A stretch of DNA of 64,000 bases from Candidatus Accumulibacter cognatus (lineage in GTDB: Bacteria; Pseudomonadota; Gammaproteobacteria; Burkholderiales; Rhodocyclaceae): positions 3,777,553 through 3,841,552 of the forward strand of contig CP058708.1 of NCBI GenBank assembly GCA_013414765.1. The letters run 5' to 3'. Positions 1 through 8,552 of this stretch are shown piece after piece. How positions within the stretch are numbered: the stretch's first letter is position 1; every line of letters begins with the position of its first letter. The notes beneath the pieces are model-generated. The model saw only the letters and a list, made by a program, of their open reading frames with translations. It searched no databases and was not told where the DNA came from. The translations under genes were made by a program, and so were the position numbers.

Positions 1-941
1 GTCAGTTGCGGCACATCAGCAGCGCCGATCTCGGCCAGAACTTTGTTGACGTCGGCGATCTGGTCGTCGCGCGCCGGACTCGCCGAATCGACGACGTGCA
101 ACAGCAGGTCCGCTTCGGCCGTCGCCTCGAGCGTGGCATGGAAAGCGGCTACCAGCGAATGCGGCAGATCGCGGATGAAGCCAACGGTATCGGAAAGCAC
201 GATATGACCGGCCTCGGCCAGCCACAGTTTACGCGTCGTCGTATCCAGGGTGGCGAACAACTGGTCGGCAGCAAAGACGCCGGCATGCGTCAGTGCATTG
301 AACAGTGTCGACTTGCCGGCATTGGTGTAACCCACCAGCGATACGTTCAGCAACTCGCCCCGGCCACGCGCCTTGCGTTGCACGCCTCGCTGGCGTTCTA
401 GCCTGGCCAGGCGCTCCCTGAGCAGCTTGACGCGGATACCGAGTAGACGACGGTCGGTTTCGAGCTGCGTTTCTCCTGGGCCACGCAGACCGATTCCCCC
501 TTTCTGTCGTTCCAGGTGGGTCCAGCCACGCACCAGTCGTGTTGCCAGGTGTTCGAGCTGTGCCAGTTCGACCTGCAGTTTGCCCTCAGAACTTTGCGCC
601 CGCTGCGCGAAGATGTCGAGAATCAGACTGGTCCGGTCAATGACGCGACACTGCAGCGTACGCTCCAGGTTGCGTTCCTGACCTGCGCTGAGTTCGTGAT
701 TGAAGATGACCAGATCGGCCGCATGTGCGGCGACCTCGGCAGCCACTTCTTCGACCTTGCCCTTGCCGGCATAGGTCGCCGCATCTGGGCTGTGGCGACG
801 TCCTTGCACGACGGCACAGACCACCGCACCGGCCGACCGGGTCAGCAACCGGACTTCGGCAAGCTGCTCGGCAAGGTCTTCACGACCGAAGTCGAGCTGG
901 ACGATGACCGCTCGTTCTTCGGCGATCGCGCGCTCAACCAT
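1..941 (-). CDS. hflX: GTPase HflX, 3'-truncated by window edge
   Basis: Ribosome-associated GTPase that rescues stalled or heat-damaged 70S ribosomes in the cytoplasm. The minus strand reads continuously from an ATG at 941 to the window edge, about 313 codons. It starts MVERAIAEERAVIVQLDF; an in-frame TAG lies just upstream, which limits the start. The N-terminal HflX domain is followed by the family signature GPGETQLETDRR, then a G1 loop GYTNAGKST and a G3 segment DTVGFIRDLPH. The C-terminal end is missing. It lies 116 bp downstream of hfq on the same strand, the usual hfq-hflX order in proteobacteria, so co-transcription is likely. The family call is firm; the exact start is slightly less certain because no strong ribosome binding site is visible. 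Confidence 0.95.
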   Translation of the reverse strand, partial: MVERAIAEERAVIVQLDFGREDLAEQLAEVRLLTRSAGAVVCAVVQGRRHSPDAATYAGKGKVEEVAAEVAAHAADLVIFNHELSAGQERNLERTLQCRVIDRTSLILDIFAQRAQSSEGKLQVELAQLEHLATRLVRGWTHLERQKGGIGLRGPGETQLETDRRLLGIRVKLLRERLARLERQRGVQRKARGRGELLNVSLVGYTNAGKSTLFNALTHAGVFAADQLFATLDTTTRKLWLAEAGHIVLSDTVGFIRDLPHSLVAAFHATLEATAEADLLLHVVDSASPARDDQIADVNKVLAEIGAADVPQL

Positions 942-1057
942 GTCGAAGATCTAGGAGAGCCTGCCGCAAGCCGCAGCCGTCAGTGGATGGCAGAAGAAGG
1001 GTCTTGACGCGGCTGTCCGCCGCATCGGCGAGCCGGTACGAAACATTGCAGAGTGCA

Positions 1058-1297
1058 TCATGCCTCGTTGTCGATATCCTGATGGATGGTGACCGGGCGT
1101 GACGGAACGACCGTCGAGATCGCATGCTTGTAGACCATCTGGGTTACCGAGTTCTTGAGCAGGACGACATACTGGTCGAACGAATCGACCTGACCCTGCA
1201 GCTTGATGCCGTTAACCAGGTAGATCGAAACCGGCACCCGTTCACGCCGCAGGGTGTTGAGAAACGGGTCTTGTAAGAGTTGCCCTTTGTTGGTCAT
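1058..1297 (-). CDS. hfq: RNA chaperone Hfq
   Basis: Hexameric Sm-like protein that pairs small RNAs with mRNAs. The 79-residue protein begins [19 protein letters not shown] and carries the Sm1 core with [18 protein letters not shown], and the Sm2 signature YKHAIS. The length fits betaproteobacterial Hfq, which has only a short acidic tail (here DIDNEA). It is the first gene of a likely hfq-hflX unit. The 140 bp upstream, shared with the divergent small gene at 1438, should hold its promoter. The identification is essentially certain from the near-invariant Sm motifs. Confidence 0.98.
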   Translation of the reverse strand: MTNKGQLLQDPFLNTLRRERVPVSIYLVNGIKLQGQVDSFDQYVVLLKNSVTQMVYKHAISTVVPSRPVTIHQDIDNEA

Positions 1298-1437
1298 CCT
1301 TCAAACTCCATCTTTAATTATGTTCTGGAAGGCCGAGGATAATTGATTTCGCTGTCGTTTGCCATATCCAGGCCGAAGATGCTGCGCCGATTGGCGGCAA
1401 GAAGGATAATGGTCACCGTCTTAGGGAGGAGAAATCG

Positions 1438-1659
1438 ATGGATTCCGGATTGCTGGCCAGTGTCGACTGGGGTACCTTTGCGTTGGTCGCGATCATTGCC
1501 GCGGCTCTGGTGTGGGGCATGGTCTTCTTTTTGCGGCAGAATCGAAAGGATTTCGACGATCTGCAGGAGGACCTGGATCTGCAGAGCAAGGAAGACGGCG
1601 ATGAGGATGAGAAAATGCCCGGCAGCCGAGCGAGTCATCGCCGTGGTACGGGTAGCTGA
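1438..1659 (+). CDS. Small single-pass membrane protein, unknown
   Basis: A 73-residue protein not assigned to a named family. Residues about 12-33 form one hydrophobic segment (FALVAIIAAALVWGMVFFL), followed by a basic turn and a strongly acidic stretch (DFDDLQEDLDLQSKEDGDEDE) and a basic tail. This suggests a membrane anchor with an acidic cytoplasmic domain. A strong ribosome binding site (GGGAGGAG) lies 6-7 bases before the ATG, which supports real translation. It is divergent from hfq. No function can be given. Confidence 0.65.
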   Translation: MDSGLLASVDWGTFALVAIIAAALVWGMVFFLRQNRKDFDDLQEDLDLQSKEDGDEDEKMPGSRASHRRGTGS

Positions 1660-1815
1660 TGCGCCCGCGAGACATCAGTCGCGTCCACCTCCTGGAGCTG
1701 GTTCGCCCACCGTGTGGCCTGCGTGCAGTTCCTGAGAGTTGCAGCGTCCATTGGCATTACCGCGTTAGAATGGCGCCTCACGGTCACCACTGGTTTCGAC
1801 CAACGAGGAATTACC

Positions 1816-2073
1816 ATGCCTTTTACACCCGATCTGGTCGATGAACTCAACACCTTGGTATTCTTCGATCTCGGCAGCACCCAGCAGGGAATCAAGATTC
1901 ACAAGACCGCCAACCCGGCGATCATCGCGGCAACCCGGCGGCTGCACGCCAAGGGGCTACTGACGCTGGTTGACGGGGGTTATCTGACCAGCCTCGGTCG
2001 TGATGCCGTCGAACACGCACAGGCAGTGCTGACCATTCTCAGCTCGAATCCGTCGACGATCACGGAACCGTAG
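1816..2073 (+). CDS. TIGR02647-type conserved small protein
   Basis: An 85-residue protein starting MPFTPDLVDELNTLVFFDLGS. It resembles the TIGR02647 family of small conserved gammaproteobacterial and betaproteobacterial proteins, which typically read MPFTPELL.ELN...FDL.STQ.GIK.H and end in a HAQALLTIL-like helix; here HAQAVLTIL. The pattern of an N-terminal helix, a KG-L wing (HAKGLLTLVDGGYLTSLGR) and a last helix looks like a compact winged helix, so nucleic-acid binding is possible but unproven. The ATG at 1816 was chosen over an upstream in-frame start at 1714 because it has a GAGGA site at proper spacing and matches the family N-terminus. Confidence 0.8.
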   Translation: MPFTPDLVDELNTLVFFDLGSTQQGIKIHKTANPAIIAATRRLHAKGLLTLVDGGYLTSLGRDAVEHAQAVLTILSSNPSTITEP

Positions 2074-2115
2074 GGGTAGCCTGCCAGTCCGGGATATGGA
2101 TAAATTGGAGAAATC

Positions 2116-4323
2116 ATGAACGCAATGCCCCACCGGCACCTGTTGCTGGTGCTGCTCGCCGCTGGCATGCTGGCCAACGCCAGCGCCGACGACCAGAATC
2201 CTGTCCGGCCGCGCGTCGGTCTAGTTCTCGGCGGCGGTGGCGCGCGGGGCGCGGCGCATATCGGTGTCCTCGAAGTGCTCGAAAAAATGCGCGTGCCGGT
2301 GGACTGCGTCGCCGGCACCAGCATGGGCGGACTGGTGGCCGGTGCCTATGCTGCCGGGCTCAAACCGGCGATGATGCGAACGGAACTGGCAAAAGCCGAC
2401 TGGGATGACCTGTTCCAGGATGATCCGCCCTACTCGCAAAGGAGTTTTCGCAAGAAGGCCCTCGATAAGCGCTTCCTGCCGGCTTCGGAGACCGGCGTCG
2501 GTGCGGACGGCCTGAAATATCAGACCGGGGTGGTGACCGGGCAGAAGATCAAACTGTTTTTCAACCAATTGGTGGGTGATTATTATGGGGAACGGGAAAT
2601 CGCGACGTTGCCGTTGCCGCTCTCGATCATCGCCACCGACATTGTTCGTGGTGAGCAGGTGGTATTTCGTGAGGGTAGCCTGACCACCGCGATGCGCGCC
2701 AGTATGTCGGTTCCCGGCCTGATGTCGCCGGTCGAAGCCAGGGGCTACAAACTGGTCGACGGGGGACTGGTGAACAACGTACCGATCGACGAGGTGCGTT
2801 CGCGCTGCCAGGCAGACATCGTGATCGCCGTCAACGTCGGATCGCCGCTGCTGAAAGCAAACGACATCAGCGGATTGCTAAGTGTTGCAACGCAGATGGT
2901 GAATATCCTGACGGAGCAGAACGTCACCCGATCGCTGGCCACACTCAAGCCGACTGACATCTACATCAAGCCGGACCTGGAAGGAGTCAGCGCGGGGGAC
3001 TTCAAGAGCACCTCGGAAACCGCGGATCGTGGGGTGACGGCGGCGGAGGCGATTGCCGAGCGCCTGCGCCCGCTGGCCGTCAGCGAAGCTGCCTATGCCG
3101 CCTGGGCCGGGAAGATCCAGATGGCCCGGCGCGAAATTCCGAGGATTCATGAGATCCAGATTGCCGGACTCAAACGGGTTAATCCGGCGATGGTTGAACA
3201 GCATATCGAGGTCAGGCCGGGTGACACGGTCGACCCGGCAAGAATCGATGCCGATTTGTTGCGGACCTATGGCGATGGCTTTTATGAGCATGTCGATTAC
3301 GCAATGCTCACCGAACGCCAGCGCAACATTCTGCGCGTCACGCCGCTCGAAAAGAGTTGGGGACCCGACTACCTGCGCTACGGCATCAACCTCGACACCA
3401 ACTTCAAGGCCGACTCGACCTACAACCTGCGCATCGCCTACCACAAAACTTGGCTCAACTCGCTGGGTGGGGAACTCCTGACCTATGGCGAAATTGGTTC
3501 GAACAATGGCGTCGTATTCGACTACTACCAACCGGTCGACGAGCGTCAGCGCTATTTCGTCGAAACCAACCTGCGCTATGGCAGTAAATTGTCCAGCATT
3601 TATCAGGATAATCACAAGCTTGCCGGGTACCAGGTTCTCGAAGGCAGCGCGAAATTCGGCGGTGGCATCAATCTTGGCACTCTGGGCCAGGTCCGCGCTG
3701 GTTGGGACGAAAAATGGTGGAATCCCAGGCTCGATACCGGTGTGCCGCTGCTGCCGGATGTTTCGAAGCGGTATGGCGGCTGGTTTAGCCGGATCGACTT
3801 CGAACAGACCGATCGTCTCTATTTCCCAACCAGTGGTTGGCGTTCAGCGGTCGAGTATTTCGACTCACCGGCAAACCACTTCAGCAAACTCGATGCCGGT
3901 GCCAGCGTCTTTCACAGCTTCGGCGACTGGGTGCTGAGCAGTCGGCTGTCGTATCAGGGATCCCCAGTAGGACAGTTGCCCATTTACGATTCCGGCAGCC
4001 TCGGCGGCATGTTGAACATGACCGCCTTCGCTGTTGGCCAGTTGAAGGGTGACAACATCCGCTATGGCAATCTGCGTGCCGAGAGGATCATCGGCCACCT
4101 ACCGCTCGGGCTGCGCGGCGACATGCGCCTGGGGTTTGCCTTCGAAGGAGCAAAGGTCGGTACGCCCTATACGGAAACCAATCTCAAGGGCTGGATCAAC
4201 TCGACTGCCATTTACCTCGGGGGTGAAACGCCACTCGGCCCGGTCTATCTGGGCTACGGCTACTCGACTTCAGGATCGAAGGGCGGCTACTCCAATTTCT
4301 ACCTGTTCCTCGGGACACCCTGA
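2116..4323 (+). CDS. Patatin-like phospholipase with outer-membrane barrel (PlpD-type)
   Basis: A 735-residue type Vd autotransporter-like protein. A signal peptide (residues 1-24, ending NASA-DD) precedes a patatin lipase domain with the oxyanion loop GGGGARG (39-45), nucleophile motif GTSMG (Ser69) and the dyad DGG (Asp215). A POTRA-like segment follows (about 340-400, IHEIQIAGLKRVNPAMVEQHIEV). The C-terminal 330 residues alternate aromatic and polar residues as in a 16-stranded Omp85-family barrel. The predicted role is a surface-exposed or secreted phospholipase A. The catalytic Ser and Asp are both present, so it should be active. A GGAG site sits 6 bases before the chosen ATG. Its only near neighbour on the same strand is the small gene at 1816. 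Confidence 0.9.
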   Translation: MNAMPHRHLLLVLLAAGMLANASADDQNPVRPRVGLVLGGGGARGAAHIGVLEVLEKMRVPVDCVAGTSMGGLVAGAYAAGLKPAMMRTELAKADWDDLFQDDPPYSQRSFRKKALDKRFLPASETGVGADGLKYQTGVVTGQKIKLFFNQLVGDYYGEREIATLPLPLSIIATDIVRGEQVVFREGSLTTAMRASMSVPGLMSPVEARGYKLVDGGLVNNVPIDEVRSRCQADIVIAVNVGSPLLKANDISGLLSVATQMVNILTEQNVTRSLATLKPTDIYIKPDLEGVSAGDFKSTSETADRGVTAAEAIAERLRPLAVSEAAYAAWAGKIQMARREIPRIHEIQIAGLKRVNPAMVEQHIEVRPGDTVDPARIDADLLRTYGDGFYEHVDYAMLTERQRNILRVTPLEKSWGPDYLRYGINLDTNFKADSTYNLRIAYHKTWLNSLGGELLTYGEIGSNNGVVFDYYQPVDERQRYFVETNLRYGSKLSSIYQDNHKLAGYQVLEGSAKFGGGINLGTLGQVRAGWDEKWWNPRLDTGVPLLPDVSKRYGGWFSRIDFEQTDRLYFPTSGWRSAVEYFDSPANHFSKLDAGASVFHSFGDWVLSSRLSYQGSPVGQLPIYDSGSLGGMLNMTAFAVGQLKGDNIRYGNLRAERIIGHLPLGLRGDMRLGFAFEGAKVGTPYTETNLKGWINSTAIYLGGETPLGPVYLGYGYSTSGSKGGYSNFYLFLGTP

Positions 4324-4410
4324 CTGCCCATCATCTACCTCGTACGCGGACGCGGTGCTTGCGAAACTGCCAAGCGGTATGGGGTATCGAGATCCCAGGT
4401 CGGCAGGGGC

Positions 4411-5754
4411 TCAAGTCGCCGATGTCGATCGCGGCCGATGCAGCAGACGCGTCGCCAGGGCTTTCAGTCCGGTCGGATGCGTTGCGCGTAGTGCCCTCCT
4501 GTACGCTTGCGTAGATTGCTTGAGTCTCCTGTTCACCTCGGGATCCAGCGTGATATTCACACTCTTGAGGGTTGTGGCAACAGCCTCCATCTTCACCGCG
4601 TCGGCGCGCAACCCCAATTCACGATAGATGACCGCCAGATGCATGGCAGCCGGCAGGGCTGCCTGGGCAGTCACCTCCGGTCCGCCGAGCGCCTTGAGGA
4701 AGTAGCTGATTGCGCGTGGAATCTCTCCGATGGCGGCGGCGGCCTGCCCGCGCATCGACCAGGCGCCGCATTCGAAAGTCGCCATCAACCCTTTCGTGAT
4801 TGCCTGCTCCAGCAGGGTATCGGCATCCGAAAAGCGCTCACCCTGGAGGGCGCGCAGGGCAGCTTCGAAATCGGCTTTTCCGGGTCCGGCGCTTGTTCCA
4901 ACACGGACGAAGCTGGTGCGACAATGCTCTGAGGATACGCGCTCAGGTTCGACCAGTTCGTATCCAGGAGATCTGGATGCGTCCCCTTCGGCAGTCGCGA
5001 CATCGGGGTCGTCCGGAGATTTCGCATGCCTTGCCGGGAGCAAGGCCCGATGCGTTCGCCACCGCCAGATCGCCAGCGTACCCAGACCCAGGATGAGCAG
5101 ACAGAGCCCGGCGAGGGTGGCACGCGAAGAGAGCAACCCGTCCCAGTAAGGCCTGGTCGGGGGGTCGGCGGTAGCCTTCGCCGCTTGCCGGGGCCTCTCC
5201 ATAGGCGTCAGCGGTATGGTAAAGGAGTGCCCGGCGAATTCGAGCGAGACGCTGCCACCCATCCTGCCTGTACCGGCAAAAGCCATGCACAGATCGACGT
5301 GCGAACCCTCGATCGCGAGCGTCAGCGGAGCGCTGGCGCTGTCTCTTGACAAGCCGAGGCTGCCGTCATGGCCAACGATCCTTCTCGACAAGTCGTGCGC
5401 GCGCGTTTCCGGAGGCAAATAACGGCACGTCAAGATGCTTAAACCGACAACGAACGGGCTTTGCGGCTTGGCGATCGCCGCCGATCTGGTGTTCCTGACC
5501 CGGATCTCGGAAAGCGCCATCGGGTCCAGCAGCGCACCCGGCGGCACGGTCAGCCGACCCTGAATCTCAAGGAAGTTTTCGCCCTGTGGCGGGGACTCGC
5601 GGACGTACTCATTGCCGTCGAGTACCCAGATCGCCGGAACCATTTGCGCCTTGAGCGTGGTCAAGGTCCACGAGCTGGTCGAAGGCTGACCAGCGGCAAG
5701 CTGAGGCCACACGACAGTCGAAAGGATAAGAAAGGCCGATGCCAGGGCACGCAT
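4411..5754 (-). CDS. Secreted/anchored protein with TPR-like tail, unknown
   Basis: A 447-residue protein I cannot assign to a named family. It has a signal peptide (1-22, cleavage near LAAG-Q), a beta-rich extracytoplasmic part to about residue 205 with two cysteines, one membrane helix (about 212-232, ATLAGLCLLILGLGTLAIW), a basic stop-transfer stretch and a cytoplasmic part. Residues about 295-390 look like helical TPR-type repeats (FEAALRALQGERFSDADTLLEQAI; ..AISYFLKALGG). It is convergent with the phospholipase gene and divergent from the caspase-FGE gene, so co-regulation from the shared 319-bp region is possible. The membrane topology is visible; the function is not. Confidence 0.75.
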   Translation of the reverse strand: MRALASAFLILSTVVWPQLAAGQPSTSSWTLTTLKAQMVPAIWVLDGNEYVRESPPQGENFLEIQGRLTVPPGALLDPMALSEIRVRNTRSAAIAKPQSPFVVGLSILTCRYLPPETRAHDLSRRIVGHDGSLGLSRDSASAPLTLAIEGSHVDLCMAFAGTGRMGGSVSLEFAGHSFTIPLTPMERPRQAAKATADPPTRPYWDGLLSSRATLAGLCLLILGLGTLAIWRWRTHRALLPARHAKSPDDPDVATAEGDASRSPGYELVEPERVSSEHCRTSFVRVGTSAGPGKADFEAALRALQGERFSDADTLLEQAITKGLMATFECGAWSMRGQAAAAIGEIPRAISYFLKALGGPEVTAQAALPAAMHLAVIYRELGLRADAVKMEAVATTLKSVNITLDPEVNRRLKQSTQAYRRALRATHPTGLKALATRLLHRPRSTSAT

Positions 5755-6073
5755 CGAGAATCACTCAATTCGAATAGTCGATCATGGAGTAGAGCTTTAC
5801 ACATTTGGGGTTCTGGATCAAGCTAGCGCCGGGTGCGTATGCAAGTGAAGTGAGCTGGAGAGGAGCGGATTCCCGCCGCAACCCAGGCCATGTCGAAAGC
5901 TGGTTGAAAGTGGATCTGTTACCTGGGACAGGATTGCTTTGTAGGCAGGGTAGTACCCATAATAATGATAATGTCGCTTGCGCCTTTCAGCTTCGTTACG
6001 GCACATACGCAGTTAAGGGGCGATCCACTCGGCGTCATGGTTATTTGCTCCCCGATCTGAACGGCTTTTCGCC
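5755..6073. other. Divergent intergenic region
   Basis: 319 bp between two divergent genes. It is locally AT-richer than the surroundings, with an ATAATAATGATAAT tract near 5959-5972 that could serve as a -10 region for the gene at 6074. No convincing -35/-10 pair, operator or coding sequence was identified; overlapping open frames look non-coding. Confidence 0.4.
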
Positions 6074-8521
6074 ATGCCTGAACACCGTTTGTTATCCTTC
6101 CTTCGTGTTGCAGCGATCGTGGCCATGGCCGCCTTTTCGCTGGTCTGCGCATTCGCCGCCGGGCCGGCCGAAACGGGCTGGTGGGAGTCGCCGGGCCAGC
6201 GGTTCGAGGCCCGGCCGCAAACTCTGGTCGCCCAGGCAAGCGCTCAGCCTCAACCCGCTGGCGTTGCCCGCAACCCGGCTCTTCAGGGCGGACAGGCTGG
6301 CCGGCGGATGGCGCTGGTCATCGGCAACGACGCCTACGAAAAAGTCGCCAGACTGGAAAAGGCCGGCAACGACGCACTTGCCATGGCGCGAGAACTCAGG
6401 GCAGCCGGATTCGAAGTGTTGGAGCACCGCAACCTCAACTACCGGGGCATGGTCAAGGCGGTGGAAACCTTCATCAACAGAATCACCGGTGGCGATCAGG
6501 TGGTCGTGTTCTTTGCTGGACATGGGGTGCAGATCAGGTCGGGCAGTTACCTGTTGCCGGTGGATATCGAAGCCAGCAGCGAAGGTGAAGTCGAGAAGAC
6601 CGCGTATGGGCTCACCGACCTCACCGAAAGGCTCAGCGAAGCGAAAGCCTCGTTTGCCCTGGTAATCGTTGACGCTTGCCGCGACAACCCTCTTAAATCG
6701 AAAGGGCGCAGCGTCGGCAGCACGCGCGGATTGAGCGCCATCGAGCCTCCCAAGGGGCAAATGGTGGTGTATTCCGCCAGCAAAGGCCAGCAGGCACTGG
6801 ACCGCCTGAGCGATCATGATCAGGACCCCAACGGTGTCTTCACTCGCGAGTTCATCGCCCGCATGAAACGGCCGGGCGTGCGCATTGAAGATCTGGTGCG
6901 GGAAGTGCAGGATGCCGTCGAAGTACTGGCAAGCAAGATCAGCCATGAGCAAAGACCCGCGCTATACAACGAATCGCGAGGCAGCTTCTTCTTTTACGGG
7001 CCGACGGTGGTGGTGCAGGTGCAGCCGACGACCGACCCGGAGGGCGAGGCGTGGAGGGCGGCGCAGGAAGCGGCGAGCATTGCCGGGTATCAGGCGTATC
7101 TCGACAGCTACCCCAATGGTCGCTACGCGGCCGCGGCGAAGGTGAAACTTGCCGTCCTCAAGAAACCCGACCATGTCGATCGCCCTGTCGTGGCGCCACC
7201 ACCGCCAGTCGCCGTGGAAGACCCGGAAACCCAGTTCTGGAACGAGGTGAAGGCCAGTGGCGCGCGCGAATACCTCGACGCCTATCTCAAAAAATACCCG
7301 AGGGGCAAGTATGTCGCTCTGGCGAGGATCGAACTGAAGAAGCTCGACGACCGTGACAAGGCACAACAGGCCAGGGAGGATGCCGAGAAACAGCAGGCCG
7401 ACGAGCGCGAACGGCAGGAAGCGCTACGTACTGAACAGGCCGTGTGGGAAGAGGCCAAGGCCGGTGCCAGTACTGGCGCCTATGCTGCTTACCTGGCGCG
7501 CTACCCGAAGGGGCGCTATGCGGTGCTGGCGCAGGCGGCTCAGCAAAAATTGCAACGTGAAGCGGGCGAACGGGAGAAGCAGGACAGCGCGCAGCGCCGG
7601 CAGGTGGAAGATCGACAAAAGCGCACCGTCGAGCGAGACCCGCGCGGAGCCGACAAAACGGCCGGCGAACTGCAACCCGACAAGGTCAAGGTCTTCAGGG
7701 ATTGTCCGGACTGCCCCGAGATGGTGGAGATTCCGGCGGGCAGTTTCGAGATGGGCTCGCCGGCCTCGGAGGCCGGCCGTTTCGACTCTGAAGGTCCGCA
7801 GCACCGCGTCAGCGTCAACCGCTTTGCGGCCGGCAAGTTCGAAGTCACGCGCGGTCAGTTTGCGGCCTTTGTCAATGCCTCCGGCTACAACGCCGGCAGC
7901 GAGTGCTACACGTTTGAAGGGGGCAGGAGCGAAAAGAGGAGCGGTCGCAACTGGCAGAACCCCGGCTATGCGCAGGCCGAAAACCATCCGGTGGTCTGTG
8001 TGGGCTGGGACGACGCCAAGGCTTACATTGCGTGGCTGAGTCAGAAGACGAACAAGAGCTACCGCTTGCTGAGCGAGGCCGAATGGGAGTACGCGGCGCG
8101 GGCAGGCAGCAGCACGGCCCGATACTGGGGCGCGAGCCCGGACGCGGCGTGCGCCCACGCCAACGTGATGGATGCCACTGGCAAGAGCCAGGTGCCTGGG
8201 GTCAGTTGGGAAGTACACAACTGCAACGACGGCAGTGCCTATACAGCGGCGGTCGGCAGTTACAAACCGAACGCTTTCGGGCTGTACGACATGATTGGCA
8301 ATGTCTGGGAATGGACCGAGGATTGCTGGAACAAGAACTATACGGGTGCGCCGAGTGACGGGGCGGCCTGGACGACCGGAGAATGCTCTGTCGGGCGCGT
8401 GTTGCGCGGCGCTTCCTGGTACTTCATTCCGCGCTACGCCCGCGTGGCCACGCGCGACTGGTTCGTCCCGTCGAGCCGGAACATCAACTACGGTTTTCGT
8501 CTCGCCAGGACGCTGCCATAG
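6074..8521 (+). CDS. Secreted caspase-like protease with FGE-sulfatase domain
   Basis: An 815-residue protein. An N-terminal hydrophobic signal or anchor (about 9-30) precedes a caspase/orthocaspase p20-like domain starting MALVIGNDAYEKV. The catalytic His is in VVFFAGHG and the Cys in VIVDACRDNP. About residues 325-500 hold three copies of a helical repeat of the type W-x-x-(A/V)-K-x(n)-Y-L-x-x-YP-x-G-R/K-Y, separated by charged linkers. The C-terminus, from about residue 540 (EMVEIPAGSFEMGSP), is an FGE-sulfatase domain with a C-type-lectin-like fold, ending VLRGASW...YGFRLARTL. It combines the same module types as the DGR-linked proteins at 45-58 kb, but its 3' end shows no nucleotide match to the template repeat there. 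Predicted role: envelope-located protease or sensor. Confidence 0.85.
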   Translation: MPEHRLLSFLRVAAIVAMAAFSLVCAFAAGPAETGWWESPGQRFEARPQTLVAQASAQPQPAGVARNPALQGGQAGRRMALVIGNDAYEKVARLEKAGNDALAMARELRAAGFEVLEHRNLNYRGMVKAVETFINRITGGDQVVVFFAGHGVQIRSGSYLLPVDIEASSEGEVEKTAYGLTDLTERLSEAKASFALVIVDACRDNPLKSKGRSVGSTRGLSAIEPPKGQMVVYSASKGQQALDRLSDHDQDPNGVFTREFIARMKRPGVRIEDLVREVQDAVEVLASKISHEQRPALYNESRGSFFFYGPTVVVQVQPTTDPEGEAWRAAQEAASIAGYQAYLDSYPNGRYAAAAKVKLAVLKKPDHVDRPVVAPPPPVAVEDPETQFWNEVKASGAREYLDAYLKKYPRGKYVALARIELKKLDDRDKAQQAREDAEKQQADERERQEALRTEQAVWEEAKAGASTGAYAAYLARYPKGRYAVLAQAAQQKLQREAGEREKQDSAQRRQVEDRQKRTVERDPRGADKTAGELQPDKVKVFRDCPDCPEMVEIPAGSFEMGSPASEAGRFDSEGPQHRVSVNRFAAGKFEVTRGQFAAFVNASGYNAGSECYTFEGGRSEKRSGRNWQNPGYAQAENHPVVCVGWDDAKAYIAWLSQKTNKSYRLLSEAEWEYAARAGSSTARYWGASPDAACAHANVMDATGKSQVPGVSWEVHNCNDGSAYTAAVGSYKPNAFGLYDMIGNVWEWTEDCWNKNYTGAPSDGAAWTTGECSVGRVLRGASWYFIPRYARVATRDWFVPSSRNINYGFRLARTLP

Positions 8522-8552
8522 CATCCGCAGTGGAAAAGCCTGCCTTGGCGCG

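Noticed and set aside
8401-8521. The 3' end of the caspase-FGE gene as a fourth VR
   Set aside because: The protein fold is the same, but the nucleotides do not align to the TR and the A-free 3' block and the flank are missing.
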